DNA from: Bacteroidales bacterium
Lineage (GTDB): Bacteria; Bacteroidota; Bacteroidia; Bacteroidales; Bacteroidaceae
DNA: 64,000 nucleotides
Reading direction: 5' to 3'
Assembly (NCBI GenBank): GCA_004555245.1
Contig: SFIS01000003.1
Location: forward strand, 24,563 to 88,562
Position 1 is the first letter of the stretch; every line of letters begins with the position of its first letter. Made by a program: the position numbers and the translations under genes. The notes under the pieces are model-generated. The model saw nothing but the letters and a program-made list of their open reading frames with translations, was not told the origin of the DNA and made no database searches. This document shows positions 48,831 through 59,129 of this stretch, one piece after another.

Positions 48831-50522
48831 TTATCCGCAGAAGAAGAGGATTATTATCTGTGCGGTGAAGATTCGCAGGAACATGGTGAGTGGATAGACC
48901 GTGGAGTATCCTACGGCTGGAGCCTCCTTCGAGCATACGGAGTTTGCGTATGCGAGTGCGGGCGGGTCGGTGTACGAACCGGCTATCATGCCCATGATGG
49001 TGAAATAGTTGAACTTGTATCTCAGCCTTGCTATCGTGCCTATAATCAATATAGGTATAACGGTGATGATGAATCCGCAGAGTACATAGAGCAGTCCGTC
49101 GCCCGCCACCACGGTGTTTACGAAGTTAGCGCCCGCCTTTATCCCGACGCTTGAGAGGAAGAGCACCAGGCCCACCTCTCTCAGCATGAGGTTTGCCGAC
49201 GTAGTGGTGTATGTGACGAGGTGGAACTTGTATCCGAACCTTCCGATGAGTATGGCGATGATCAGCGGTCCGCCGGCGATGCCGAGTTTCAGCGGCACGG
49301 GGATGCTTGGCACGGCGAACGGAATGCTTCCGAAGAGTATGCCGAGCATGATGCCGATGAAGATGGTGGCGATGTTCGGCGTGTCGAGGCGTTTGATGGC
49401 ATTGCCCATCATGCTTGCTACGCGGTTGACGGATGTGGCGTCGCCCACCACCATGATCCTGTCGCCCACCTGCAGTGCGAGGTTGCTGCTGGCGAAGATG
49501 TCCATGCCCTGGCGTGTGACGCGTGTGACATTGACGCCATAGACGCTTGAGAAGTGCATCTTTGCGAGGGTCTTGCCGTTGATGGCAGACTTGGTGACGA
49601 GTATGCGCTTGCTCACCATCTGTTTTGTCTTCTCCTGCTCCTTGAATTCCGGCACGTCAATCTTCGGTCCCACGAAAGCTATTATTGCCTCGGCGTCGGC
49701 TTCGGCACATACGCAGAACACTTTGTCGCCATGTTCAAGCACGGTGCTGCTCTTCGGCACGATGAGTTCGCCGTTGCGCAACAGTCGCGAGAAGACAAAG
49801 TCACGTTTCATGAATTCGTGAATCTCGAGTATGGTATGTCCGGCAAGGTAGCTGTTTTCCACCGCGAGGTGCATGAGACACGGCTTTGCGGCGGTGTTCG
49901 CTTTCTCGTGCGATTCAAGGTCCTCTTCCTCCTTGTGCAGCTTCACCTTGCAGATGAAGCGTATCAGAATCGTCGCTCCGATGATGCCTACGACACCGAG
50001 CGGGTAGGCACAGGCATATCCGTTGGCGATGGCGGGCGGGTTTTCGGCGAAGACAGAGTTGAGGGCTTCGTTGGCAGCGCCGAGACCCGGGGTGTTTGTC
50101 ACGGCTCCGTAGAGCGTGCCGACGAGCATCGGCAGATTGTTGGGGTTGGATGTGTCGAAAAAGATGTAGTAGCATGCGAACATCACGAGGATGTTCAGCA
50201 GAATGATGCTGCAGGCCAGGGCGTTAAGTTTTACACCGCCTTCTCTGAAGCTCTCGAAGAAGCCGGGACCCACCTGCAAGCCTATCATGAAGACGAAGAG
50301 GATAAGTCCGAAATCCTGTACGAAGGTCAGTATGGCGGGCGGGGCTGTGAAGTTGAAATGTCCTGCCGCGATGCCGGCGAAGAGAACAAAGGTAACCCCA
50401 AGCGCTATTCCTCCGAACTTGATCTTTCCCAAATAAACACCTGCTGCTATCACTGTCGCATAGAGCAGAGCGATGTGAGCCACAGAATCAGTGTTCGTAA
50501 ATAAGCTTATTATCCAATCCAT
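48831..50522 (-). CDS. AspT/YidE-type putative transporter
   Basis: Membrane protein of the aspartate:alanine exchanger family; the substrate is unknown. The 563-residue protein has two blocks of about five to six membrane segments (1-185 and 380-563) around two cytosolic TrkA-C (RCK-C) domains (about 205-370), the standard layout. [12 protein letters not shown] and the repeated VGKKAG-like [10 protein letters not shown] are family signatures. The ATG at 50522 is preferred over a GTG four codons upstream. It lies 68 bp before the gamma subunit gene and could be co-transcribed with it. Confidence 0.85.
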   Translation of the reverse strand: MDWIISLFTNTDSVAHIALLYATVIAAGVYLGKIKFGGIALGVTFVLFAGIAAGHFNFTAPPAILTFVQDFGLILFVFMIGLQVGPGFFESFREGGVKLNALACSIILLNILVMFACYYIFFDTSNPNNLPMLVGTLYGAVTNTPGLGAANEALNSVFAENPPAIANGYACAYPLGVVGIIGATILIRFICKVKLHKEEEDLESHEKANTAAKPCLMHLAVENSYLAGHTILEIHEFMKRDFVFSRLLRNGELIVPKSSTVLEHGDKVFCVCAEADAEAIIAFVGPKIDVPEFKEQEKTKQMVSKRILVTKSAINGKTLAKMHFSSVYGVNVTRVTRQGMDIFASSNLALQVGDRIMVVGDATSVNRVASMMGNAIKRLDTPNIATIFIGIMLGILFGSIPFAVPSIPVPLKLGIAGGPLIIAILIGRFGYKFHLVTYTTTSANLMLREVGLVLFLSSVGIKAGANFVNTVVAGDGLLYVLCGFIITVIPILIIGTIARLRYKFNYFTIMGMIAGSYTDPPALAYANSVCSKEAPAVGYSTVYPLTMFLRIFTAQIIILFFCG

Positions 50523-50547
50523 ATAATTATGCACGTAAAAATCGCCA

Positions 50548-50555
50548 CAAAATTA
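50548..50555 (-). promoter_or_regulatory. -7 element upstream of the AspT-like gene
   Basis: TAATTTTG on the minus strand, 25 bp before the start codon, with an AT-rich tract upstream but no well-placed TTTG. Confidence 0.5.
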
Positions 50556-51039
50556 CTCAAAATTTTTATGATATAAAAATAATTTAACTTCTTTTTTTGC
50601 TTTTCCCGACACTTTTTCCGTTTCTTGTATTTACTTGCCGTTTCTCGCTGTTGTCATGTGCCTTTTCCGCAGCGTCGGTGTCGTTGTGCCGTCCGCTTTT
50701 CAGCCGTTGCCGTTTTCAGTCGTTGCATTGTCCCGTCTGCAATCACTTGTGTCACGAAAAACCTCCCTCTTCCGTGCATAACGTCACGAAAAGCCGTCCT
50801 TGTCTTGCTTTTTATCATTTCGGACAAAATCGTTTCAAGACCTCGCCGACAGCCGTTTCAAACGCCGGAGAATCGCGTGGAAACCGTCGCTGCCCCTCGC
50901 TGCGCCTTCTAACCCCTGAATTTTGAGGTTTGCGTAATATATTGCAGCACAGTGTGTTATCTCATGCAGTACTTCAAGATGCAGCTTTTTGCCGTGCGAA
51001 AAACGCAAAATTATCGCCCAAAACAGTGCTTTTTGCGCT

Positions 51040-51125
51040 TCAACATTGACTTTTTTGGCTTGTAAGATAGACTGTTTTGCCCTCCAAGGTTGACTATGTT
51101 GGCAGCCAAGATAGTCAATCTTGCG
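51040..51125. repeat. Second intergenic array phased at 22 bp
   Basis: Four units of the same family as at 8115-8203; the core trinucleotide (GAC, GAC, GAC, GTC) begins at 51048, 51070, 51092 and 51114. The fourth unit, GCCAAGATAGTCAATCTTGC, is a near palindrome. A further copy, GCCAATATAGTCAACCTTGC at 51237-51256, lies six periods (132 bp) downstream. Confidence 0.75.
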
Positions 51126-51321
51126 TCGCAAGGAAGTGTAAACGGCACCTCGGAAGCATAAAACTGGTGTTTTGAAATGTTAATTCCAACATTTCCCGTT
51201 GTCAAGATTTTTCATCTTCCGGCGCACTTTTTGCAGCCAATATAGTCAACCTTGCATATTCTGCTAAACTGACATAATGTAAGTTGTGCCTCTTTATTGT
51301 TTTCATTTGACAGTCTCTCGG

Positions 51322-51416
51322 CAACAGTAATCTTGTTGTCTCTGTTGTATGTCACCTCGTGACATCCTCGCGTTGCGTCCCGTTCTTCCTGTTGTTGATG
51401 TTGTCCCTGTTGTCAT
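51322..51416 (+). repeat. Palindromic dispersed repeat, copy C
   Basis: About 95 bp matching copies A and B. It runs from CAACAGTAATCTTGTTGTC to TGTTGTCAT; the central hairpin is ATGTCAC-CTC-GTGACAT (51349-51365). Confidence 0.85.
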
Positions 51417-51601
51417 TAAAAACACCCCGGAGCTGACGACTTTAGACGACAACATAGACAACGGTGACAACCCAGGGTGTGGATAAATTGATATATATAT
51501 ATTAATGTATAAAAAATACATAATAATTCAAACGAAACGCGGTAAAAAAGGGTCTGTAAAGCCGATTAACTACCGATTTAAGATATTTTTAATGCGTTTT
51601 A

Positions 51602-51633
51602 TTTGCTCATTCCGTCAAATTGTAGTACATTTG
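51602..51633 (+). promoter_or_regulatory. Promoter of mutAB
   Basis: TTTG (51602-51605), 20 nt, then TACATTTG (51626-51633) followed by CACG: a full Bacteroidota consensus match. It implies a leader of about 190 nt before mutA. Confidence 0.75.
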
Positions 51634-51639
51634 CACGTC

Positions 51640-51795
51640 AAACCGTTTGCCTCCGAAACAGCGTGAAAAGAATACGCTTGTCTGCGCTGCCGGTTGGCAG
51701 GCTCGGGCAACCCCTCTGTCCCACGCACGGCGATGACGTGTTGCGGTCGGTGAGAAACGGGAAATGTAATGCCGGAATCAGACGAAGTTAATCCT
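51640..51795 (+). promoter_or_regulatory. Candidate divergent cobalamin riboswitch in the mutA leader
   Basis: The leader carries, in riboswitch order, strings resembling the conserved cobalamin aptamer: GTGAAAAGAATACGC (like TTAAAAGGGAA), CTGTCCCACGCAC at 51716-51728 (like CTGTCCCCGCAAC), CGGTGAGAAACGGGAAA around 51749-51764 (like CCACTG...CGGGAAGG) and GCCGGAATCAGACGAAG from 51771 (like the 3' AGTCAGAAGAC segment). Several invariant bases differ, so it is either a diverged member or chance similarity in a structured leader. Position before a B12-dependent mutase makes regulation by B12 sensible. Confidence 0.45.
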
Positions 51796-51827
51796 AAAAA
51801 CATAAACATATAAAACTTAAAAACATT

Positions 51828-53681
51828 ATGGCTAACAACAACGAGAAACTCTTCCAGGAGTTCGTTGCGCCTACAAAGCAGGAATGGCTCGACAAGATTG
51901 AGGTAGATCTCAAGGGAGCCGATTTCCAGAAGCGGCTGGTGTGGCGGACAAATGAAGGTTTTAATGTGCAACCTTTCTATAGACGTGAAGATGTTGAAAA
52001 ACTTCAGACACCGTTGTCTCTTCCCGGCGAATATCCTTTTGTCCGCGGCAACAAGAAGCACGACAACGAATGGTATGTGCGCCAGAACATCGTGGCGGCT
52101 TCTGCCAAGGAAGCCAACCAGAAGGCCCTCGATGTCCTGAACAAGGGTGTCACATCGCTCGGCTTCCGCATCCCGGGCAACGAGGTGTCGAAAGATTATG
52201 TCGCCACATTGCTCGACGGCATCTTCTGCGACTGTGTGGAGCTGAACTTCTCCACCTGCAAGCGCCACAGCGTAGAGCTCGCCGGGATTCTTGTGGACTA
52301 CTTCCAGGAGAAAGGCTACGACAAAGAGAAAATCGTTGCATCCATCGATTGGGACCCGATAGAGAAGATTGTCGTGAAAGGCAAGGACACCGAGGCTCTG
52401 CTGCAGTATGCCAAAACTCTCGTAGAGACAGTGAAAGACTATCCCCACTTCCGCGTCATCTCTGTCAACACCGTGGCGTTGAACAATGCCGGAGCATATA
52501 TCGTGCAGGAGCTGGGCTACGCCCTCGCATGGGGAGCGGAGTATCTGCAGCAGCTCGTCGAGGCAGGCGTGGAGCCTACTCTCGCTGCCCGCAAGATAAA
52601 GTTCAATATGGGCATCTCAGAGAACTACTTCATGGAGATAGCCAAATTCCGCGCCGCACGTCTCCTCTGGGCTGACATTGTGAAGCAGTTCGAGCCAGTC
52701 TGCGACTGTGCCTGCAAGATGATTGTCAATGCCGAGACCTCGCGCTACAACATGACCCTCTTCGACGCTTACGTCAATATGCTGCGTTCGCAGACCGAGA
52801 CGATGTCTGCCGCCCTCGCCGGCGTCCACTCCATCGTCGTCACTCCGTTCGACGCCGCCTACGAGACACCCAACGAGTTCTCTGAGCGCATAGCACGCAA
52901 CCAGCAGCTCCTGCTGAAGGAGGAGTGCCACTTCGCTACCGTCGTTGACCCCTCGGCAGGCTCATACTACATCGAAGAACTCACAACATCGCTCGCCAAC
53001 GAGGCATGGAAGATTTTCCTCGCCGTTGAAGAGCAGGGCGGTTTCCTCGCTGCCGTGAAGGCAGGCACCGTGCAGGACGACATCAATGCCACAAACGACA
53101 AGCGCCATCTGCATGCCGCACAGCGCAGGGAGTTCATCCTCGGCACCAACCAGTTCCCCAACTTCATCGAGAAGAGCGACGGAAAAGAGCCTCTCGTGAA
53201 GCAGTGCTGCTGCAAGAGCCAGGAAGAGACAGTGTATAAGACCATCAACCAGGCGCGTCTCAGCGCAGACTTCGAGGCTCTCCGCCTCCGTACGGAGAAA
53301 GCGGAGAAGCAGCCGGTAGCTTTCATGCTCACCATCGGAAACCTCGTGTGGAGACAGGCGCGTGCGCAGTTCTCTACCAATTTCCTCGCGTGCGCCGGCT
53401 ACAAGGTCATTGACAACCTCGGCTTCAAGACTGTAGAGGAGGGCGTTGACGAAGCGCTGAAGGCAGGGGCGGACATCGTGGTCATCTGCTCGAGCGACGA
53501 CGAATATGCTGAATACGCCGTCCCGGCATACAAATATCTCGACAACCGCGCTCTCTTCGTCGTGGCTGGCGCTCCCGCTTGCGCAGACGAACTGAAGGCT
53601 GCAGGCATCGAGAACTTCATACACGTGAAGGTCAACCAGCTTGAGACATTGAAGATGTTTAACGAAAAACTCGGTATCTAA
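51828..53681 (+). CDS. mutA: Methylmalonyl-CoA mutase small subunit
   Basis: Non-catalytic partner of the B12-dependent mutase that interconverts succinyl-CoA and methylmalonyl-CoA. The 617-residue protein has the TIM-barrel domain (SISSNT-like region replaced by NVQPFYRREDV; MGISENYFMEIAKFRAARLLW; ETSRYNMTLFDAYVNMLR) and a C-terminal Rossmann-like domain without the B12-binding DxHxxG motif, as expected for the small subunit. It ends 3 bp before mutB. Strong leader and promoter lie upstream. Confidence 0.95.
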   Translation: MANNNEKLFQEFVAPTKQEWLDKIEVDLKGADFQKRLVWRTNEGFNVQPFYRREDVEKLQTPLSLPGEYPFVRGNKKHDNEWYVRQNIVAASAKEANQKALDVLNKGVTSLGFRIPGNEVSKDYVATLLDGIFCDCVELNFSTCKRHSVELAGILVDYFQEKGYDKEKIVASIDWDPIEKIVVKGKDTEALLQYAKTLVETVKDYPHFRVISVNTVALNNAGAYIVQELGYALAWGAEYLQQLVEAGVEPTLAARKIKFNMGISENYFMEIAKFRAARLLWADIVKQFEPVCDCACKMIVNAETSRYNMTLFDAYVNMLRSQTETMSAALAGVHSIVVTPFDAAYETPNEFSERIARNQQLLLKEECHFATVVDPSAGSYYIEELTTSLANEAWKIFLAVEEQGGFLAAVKAGTVQDDINATNDKRHLHAAQRREFILGTNQFPNFIEKSDGKEPLVKQCCCKSQEETVYKTINQARLSADFEALRLRTEKAEKQPVAFMLTIGNLVWRQARAQFSTNFLACAGYKVIDNLGFKTVEEGVDEALKAGADIVVICSSDDEYAEYAVPAYKYLDNRALFVVAGAPACADELKAAGIENFIHVKVNQLETLKMFNEKLGI

Positions 53682-53684
53682 GTT

Positions 53685-55835
53685 ATGGCAAGAAAAGATT
53701 TTAAGAATATTGATATCTTTGCTGGTATCGAGAAGAAGAACGGTCTCGACTGGCAAAAGGAGAACAGCGTGTCTCCGGTATGGAAGACACCGGAGCATAT
53801 CGAAGTGAAGTCTGTATATACTAAGGAAGACCTCGAGGGCATGGAGCATCTCGACTATGCTGCCGGCATCCCGCCGTTCCTCCGCGGTCCGTACTCTATG
53901 ATGTATCCGTTCCGTCCGTGGACGATACGCCAGTATGCCGGCTTCTCTACGGCAGAAGAGTCAAACGCTTTCTATCGCCGTAACCTCGCCTCCGGTCAGA
54001 AAGGTCTCTCCGTAGCCTTCGACCTCCCCACCCACCGCGGCTACGACCCCGACAACCAGCGCGTTGTGGGCGATGTGGGCAAGGCCGGTGTCTCCATCTG
54101 TTCTGTAGAGAACATGAAGGTACTCTTCGACGGCATACCCCTCAACAAGATGTCCGTCTCGATGACAATGAACGGCGCCGTGCTCCCTATCATGGCGTTC
54201 TATATCGTCGCCGGACTTGAGCAGGGCGCAAAGCTCGAAGAGATGGCAGGCACCATCCAGAACGATATCCTCAAGGAGTTCATGGTGCGCAACACATACA
54301 TCTATCCGCCTGCATTCTCGATGAAGATTATCGCCGACATCTTTGAATATACCTCGAAGTATATGCCAAAGTTCAACAGCATCTCCATCTCCGGCTATCA
54401 CATGCAGGAGGCTGGCGCAACGGCAGACATCGAGCTTGCCTACACCCTTGCCGACGGTATGGACTATCTGCGTGCCGGTGTCAACGCCGGCATCGACATC
54501 GACGCCTTCGCACCGCGCCTCTCCTTCTTCTGGGCCATCGGTGTCAACCATTTCATGGAGATAGCGAAGATGCGTGCCGGACGTCTGCTGTGGGCTAAGA
54601 TCGTGAAGAGCTTCGGAGCGAAGAACCCGAAGTCTATGGCTCTCCGCACACACTCCCAGACATCCGGATGGTCGCTCACCGAGCAGGACCCGTTCAACAA
54701 CGTCGGACGTACATGTATCGAGGCTATGGCTGCCGTTCTCGGACACACACAGTCGCTACACACTAACTCCCTCGACGAGGCCATCGCACTGCCTACAGAC
54801 TTCTCTGCACGTATCGCACGCAACACCCAGATATACATCCAGAACGAGACGAAGGTATGCAAGGAAATCGACCCGTGGGCCGGTTCCTACTATGTAGAGT
54901 CTCTCACGAAAGAACTCGTGGACAAGGCATGGGAGCATATCCAGGAGATAGAGAAACTCGGTGGTATGGCAAAAGCCATCGAGACGGGTGTGCCCAAGAT
55001 GCGCATCGAGGAAGCCGCTGCACGCACACAGGCACGCATCGACTCCGGAGCGCAGACCATCGTCGGCACGAACAAGTACCGCCTCGACCATGAGGATCCT
55101 ATCGACATCCTCGAGGTTGACAACACCGCAGTACGCCTGCAGCAGGAAGAGGCTATCAAGGAACTCAAGGCCAAGCGCGACAACGAAGCATGCCGCAAGG
55201 CACTCGAGGCTCTCACTGAGGTGGTGCGCACCGGAAAGGGCAACCTCCTCGAAGCTGCTGTAGAATGTGCCAAGGTACGTTGTACGCTCGGTGAGATAAG
55301 TGACGCTTGTGAAGTAATTGTTGGAAGATATAAAGCTGTGGTACGCACTATTTCCGGTGTCTATTCTTCTGAGTACAAGAAGGATACACAATTTGAAGAG
55401 GCTGTACGCCTGACAAATGAGTTTGCTGAGAAAGAAGGCCGCCGCCCGCGCATCTTCATCGCGAAGATGGGACAGGACGGACACGACCGTGGCGCAAAGG
55501 TAGTAGCCACCGGCTACGCTGACTGCGGCTATGACGTCGATATGGGACCGTTGTTCCAGACACCTGCCGAGGCTGCGCGCGAAGCAGTGGAGAACGACGT
55601 TCACATCATCGGTGTCTCTTCTCTCGCTGCTGGTCACAAAACCCTCATTCCCCAACTCTTCGAGGAACTGCACAAACTGGGACGCGACGATATCATGGTC
55701 ATTGCTGGCGGCGTAATACCCGCACAGGACTATGACTTCCTCTACAAGGCGGGCGTTGCGGCCATCTTCGGCCCAGGCACATCAGTGGCTTATTCTGCTG
55801 CCACGATGATGAAGCTCCTCATGGACAAGGAATAA
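53685..55835 (+). CDS. mutB: Methylmalonyl-CoA mutase large subunit
   Basis: Catalytic subunit that binds adenosylcobalamin. The 716-residue protein has the substrate barrel ([35 protein letters not shown], and [16 protein letters not shown]) and the C-terminal B12 domain with [10 protein letters not shown], where H600 is the lower axial ligand, followed by [12 protein letters not shown] and VIAGGVIP. It is co-transcribed with mutA. Together with the nearby decarboxylase genes it forms the propionate route. Confidence 0.97.
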   Translation: MARKDFKNIDIFAGIEKKNGLDWQKENSVSPVWKTPEHIEVKSVYTKEDLEGMEHLDYAAGIPPFLRGPYSMMYPFRPWTIRQYAGFSTAEESNAFYRRNLASGQKGLSVAFDLPTHRGYDPDNQRVVGDVGKAGVSICSVENMKVLFDGIPLNKMSVSMTMNGAVLPIMAFYIVAGLEQGAKLEEMAGTIQNDILKEFMVRNTYIYPPAFSMKIIADIFEYTSKYMPKFNSISISGYHMQEAGATADIELAYTLADGMDYLRAGVNAGIDIDAFAPRLSFFWAIGVNHFMEIAKMRAGRLLWAKIVKSFGAKNPKSMALRTHSQTSGWSLTEQDPFNNVGRTCIEAMAAVLGHTQSLHTNSLDEAIALPTDFSARIARNTQIYIQNETKVCKEIDPWAGSYYVESLTKELVDKAWEHIQEIEKLGGMAKAIETGVPKMRIEEAAARTQARIDSGAQTIVGTNKYRLDHEDPIDILEVDNTAVRLQQEEAIKELKAKRDNEACRKALEALTEVVRTGKGNLLEAAVECAKVRCTLGEISDACEVIVGRYKAVVRTISGVYSSEYKKDTQFEEAVRLTNEFAEKEGRRPRIFIAKMGQDGHDRGAKVVATGYADCGYDVDMGPLFQTPAEAAREAVENDVHIIGVSSLAAGHKTLIPQLFEELHKLGRDDIMVIAGGVIPAQDYDFLYKAGVAAIFGPGTSVAYSAATMMKLLMDKE

Positions 55836-55904
55836 TCATGACACATGATCTGAAACAACTGACAACCCAAGCCTGCAAAGGCTGAATGACATACAGACGA
55901 CGCA

Positions 55905-56001
55905 TATCGGACGGGGCTCCTCTCCTGTCCGGTATGTGTCGCCTGTGTTTTGACAAATGCAAAGGCAGGGCGTCATAATGTCTGGACGACCCTGCGTTTT
56001 A
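55905..56001 (+). terminator. Terminator region of mutAB
   Basis: Two hairpins: CATATCGGAC.../GTCCGGTATG near 55908-55936, and GCAGGGCGTC/GACGaCCCTGC (55965-55995), the second followed by GTTTTAAC. Confidence 0.65.
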
Positions 56002-56081
56002 ACAATCATTAATCATTCACCCCGTAGTTTTCCTCATGATGCAAACGTCTTACGAAATAAAAACCAAACACGATTTGACAC

Positions 56082-57878
56082 ATGAAAGATTTTTTTAAGA
56101 ACGTTTTTGCCACTGTCATAGGCATTTTCCTGACATTCGGCATCATTATCGCCTTCGGCATCATCAGCCTCATAGGCACATTGGCTTCAAGCTCGTCACA
56201 GCCGGAGATTAAGGACAACTCCGTACTCGTACTCAACTTGCAGGGTAACATAACAGAGAAGAGCGGAGAAGACATACTCGGAATGCTGACAGGCAACGAG
56301 ACCAACACCCTCGGACTGAACGACATTCTCGCTGCTATAGAGAAAGCAAAAGACAACGACAAGATAAAAGGCATATACATCAAGGCTGGTATCATCGCCT
56401 CTGACTATGCCACACTGCAGGAGATACGGGCAAAGCTCCTCGAGTTCAAGCAGACAAAGAAATGGATTGTCGCTTACGGCGACGACTATATGCAGGGCAC
56501 TTACTATCTCGCATCCGTAGCCGACAAGGTATATCTCAACCCTCTCGGACATCTCGAATGGAGGGGCATTGCCTCGCAGCCTATGTACTATAAGGACATG
56601 CTCGAGAAAATAGGCGTCAGATTCAATGCCATCAAGGTGGGAACATACAAAAGCGCAACGGAGCTTTTCACTGAGACGGGCATGAGCGAAGCCAACAGAG
56701 AACAGGTGACGAAATACATCACCGGGCTATGGGAGAACATCGTCAACGAAGTCTCCAAATCACGCGGCATAAGCGTCAGCCAGCTAAATACTTACGCCGA
56801 CGGCGTGATGCTCTTCGAGAATGCTGCCGACATCAAGGCAAAGAAGATGGTAGATCAGCTGCTTTATGCCGACCAGGTGAAGGCTGAGGTGAAGAAACGC
56901 CTCGGCATCGACAGCGACGAGGCTGTCAACCAGGTCTCCGTGAAGACTATGGCGGCCTCTGAGACAAAGAAAGGCGTATATGCCGGCGACGGCGACGAGA
57001 TTGCCGTGTATTATTGCCAGGGAGACATCGTGATGTCCAACACCGCAGGATACAGCAGCCCCGCTAACTCCCAGATTGTTGCGAAAGACGTTTGCAAGGA
57101 CATGGAGAACCTCATGAACGACGACGACGTGAAGGCTGTTGTCATACGAATAAACAGCGGCGGCGGCGACGCCTATGCCTCTGAACAGATGTGGCACTAT
57201 ATCTCGGAACTGAAGAAAGTGAAACCCGTCGTGGTCTCTATGGGCGGATTGGCTGCCTCGGGCGGATACTATATGGCTTGCAACGCTTCATGGATTGTCG
57301 CCGAACCGACTACGCTGACCGGCTCGATAGGCATCTTCGGACTACTGCCTGACATGAGCGGCCTCCTCACACAGAAACTCGGACTGAGATTCGACGAGGT
57401 GAAGACACACAAGAACTCCGCGTTCTCGCCCGTGGCCACTGCACGCCCACTGACAGAAGATGAGATAGCGTTCATACAGACATATATAAACAAGGGATAT
57501 GAACTCTTCAGAAAACGCGTCGCAGACGGACGAAAGATGAAGGTGGAAGACGTGGAGAAGATTGCACAGGGTAGGGTATGGCTCGGACAGGATGCCATGA
57601 AACTCAAACTCGTCGATCAGCTCGGCACTCTCGACGCTGCTGTCAAGAAAGCAGCCGCTCTCGCAAAACTGAACGAATATCACACCGCTGACTATCCTGC
57701 ACAGGCTGACTGGACCACACAGCTCATCAGCCAGACAGTAAACGGAGGAGGCAACGAACTCGACGAACAGCTACGCAGAAACCTCGGCGCGTTCTACGAA
57801 CCCTTCGTACTCGTGCGCACTCTAAACGAACAGTCACCAATTCAGGCAAGAATACCGTTCATTCTCAACATGAAGTGA
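56082..57878 (+). CDS. sppA: Signal peptide peptidase SppA (long form)
   Basis: Membrane-bound serine protease that degrades cleaved signal peptides. The 598-residue double-domain form has one N-terminal membrane helix (about 8-35). The N-domain supplies the catalytic lysine (K190 in GTYKSATE) and the C-domain the nucleophile (S393 in GGLAASGGYYMA), with INSGGGDAYAS before it. Length and layout match the E. coli 67-kDa type. It opens a plus-strand group sppA-lpxK-thiL. Confidence 0.95.
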   Translation: MKDFFKNVFATVIGIFLTFGIIIAFGIISLIGTLASSSSQPEIKDNSVLVLNLQGNITEKSGEDILGMLTGNETNTLGLNDILAAIEKAKDNDKIKGIYIKAGIIASDYATLQEIRAKLLEFKQTKKWIVAYGDDYMQGTYYLASVADKVYLNPLGHLEWRGIASQPMYYKDMLEKIGVRFNAIKVGTYKSATELFTETGMSEANREQVTKYITGLWENIVNEVSKSRGISVSQLNTYADGVMLFENAADIKAKKMVDQLLYADQVKAEVKKRLGIDSDEAVNQVSVKTMAASETKKGVYAGDGDEIAVYYCQGDIVMSNTAGYSSPANSQIVAKDVCKDMENLMNDDDVKAVVIRINSGGGDAYASEQMWHYISELKKVKPVVVSMGGLAASGGYYMACNASWIVAEPTTLTGSIGIFGLLPDMSGLLTQKLGLRFDEVKTHKNSAFSPVATARPLTEDEIAFIQTYINKGYELFRKRVADGRKMKVEDVEKIAQGRVWLGQDAMKLKLVDQLGTLDAAVKKAAALAKLNEYHTADYPAQADWTTQLISQTVNGGGNELDEQLRRNLGAFYEPFVLVRTLNEQSPIQARIPFILNMK

Positions 57879-57949
57879 CACTTGGAAAGTAGTGTGTTCA
57901 AGTTTCGGAAGATGATAACGTGCGAAACATGAAAAAATAAATTATATCA

Positions 57950-59113
57950 TTGGAAGGCGATTACATAAAAATACATAAGTCGCTCCTGCCGCTCAGTTTC
58001 CTCTACGGCATGGGAGTGGCGTTCAGAAACCTGCTCTTCGATATGGGAATATTGAAGAGCAGGAGTTTCACTATGCCCGTCATCTCTGTAGGAAACATCA
58101 CCGTCGGAGGGTCGGGAAAGACACCGCACGTCGAATACCTCATACGCCTCTTGCAAGACAAGGTGAAGGTGGCTGTGCTCAGCAGGGGATATAAGAGAAA
58201 GACAAAAGGTTATATCCTCGCTGACAAATCCGTCAACGCACGGGAGATTGGAGACGAACCCTTCCAGATGTATCTCAAATACGGAAAAAACATACACGTC
58301 GCTGTGAATGCCGACAGATGCGAAGGCATAACAAAACTCAGAACAGACGACAAGACGAAAGACACCGATGTCATACTACTCGACGATGCGTATCAGCACA
58401 GATATGTCAAACCCGGTGTCAACATACTGCTCGTGGACTATCACCGGCTTATCGTCTATGACAAACTGCTGCCCGCAGGATGTCTCAGAGAACCGAAAGA
58501 AGGGAAGCGCCGCGCTGACCTCGTCATCGTAACCAAGTGTCCGAAGAATCTCAGACCTATGGACTTCCGCGTCATAACAAAGGCGATGGACCTCTATCCT
58601 TACCAGAAACTCTTCTTCACCACACTGCGCTACGGCATGCTCAGACCCGTATTCGCAAAGAAACCCGAGATTCCTTTGGAGAAGATAAACGGCGAACACA
58701 ACCTGCTCGTCGTAACAGGCATCGCATCCCCACAGCATCTTCTCGCTGACTTGCAGAACTGCACGAAGAATATCACGCCGCTGTCTTTCGCCGACCATCA
58801 TAACTTCACGGCAAAAGACGCTGCAAGAATAAACAACATCTTCGATTCAATGCCCAGAAAACGCATGATTGTCACAACGGAGAAAGATGCGGCGCGACTG
58901 ATAGACCTTGACGGATTGAGTGAAGATGCAAAAGACAATATCTATGCCCTGCCGATAGAAATCGAATTTATGCTCGAACAGCAAGAGCAGTTTGACGAAT
59001 TCATTCTTAGCTATATATACAAAAACTCAAAAAACTCCATCCTCTCTAAAATGAAAAACAAAGAGGAGGAGAAGAAACAGCATCCGAAAACAAGTAAAGA
59101 CAAATCGAAATAA
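57950..59113 (+). CDS. lpxK: Tetraacyldisaccharide 4'-kinase
   Basis: Phosphorylates the lipid A precursor to lipid IVA at the inner membrane. The 387-residue protein has a hydrophobic N-terminus (LLPLSFLYGMGVAFRNLLF), the P-loop GNITVGGSGKTPHVEYL, SRGYKRKT, GDEPFQMYLK and LLDDAYQHR, all typical. The start is probably the TTG at 57950: the only upstream ATG (57929) is followed by a stop after three codons. The C-terminus is a Lys/Glu-rich tail. thiL starts 16 bp later. Confidence 0.93.
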   Translation: MEGDYIKIHKSLLPLSFLYGMGVAFRNLLFDMGILKSRSFTMPVISVGNITVGGSGKTPHVEYLIRLLQDKVKVAVLSRGYKRKTKGYILADKSVNAREIGDEPFQMYLKYGKNIHVAVNADRCEGITKLRTDDKTKDTDVILLDDAYQHRYVKPGVNILLVDYHRLIVYDKLLPAGCLREPKEGKRRADLVIVTKCPKNLRPMDFRVITKAMDLYPYQKLFFTTLRYGMLRPVFAKKPEIPLEKINGEHNLLVVTGIASPQHLLADLQNCTKNITPLSFADHHNFTAKDAARINNIFDSMPRKRMIVTTEKDAARLIDLDGLSEDAKDNIYALPIEIEFMLEQQEQFDEFILSYIYKNSKNSILSKMKNKEEEKKQHPKTSKDKSK

Positions 59114-59129
59114 TCTCTCTTCCACTATA

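Larger units (their letters stand above)
50523..51827. other. Long repeat-bearing spacer between the AspT-like gene and mutA
   Basis: About 1.3 kb, the largest gene-free stretch, between divergent genes. In order: the AspT-side promoter, about 470 bp with nothing recognisable, the 22-bp-phased array (51040-51125) and an outlier unit (51236-51256), copy C of the palindromic repeat (51322-51416), a hairpin ACACCC/GGGTGT (51422-51480), a perfect DnaA-box-like TGTGGATAA (51478-51486) followed by an AT-rich tract, and the mutA promoter and leader. Confidence 0.6.

Noticed and set aside
51478..51530. Possible replication origin: perfect DnaA-box-like TGTGGATAA followed by an AT-rich tract
   Set aside because: Only one box is seen, it lies 50 kb from dnaA, and the AT-rich tract belongs to the mutA upstream region; a cluster of boxes would be needed.
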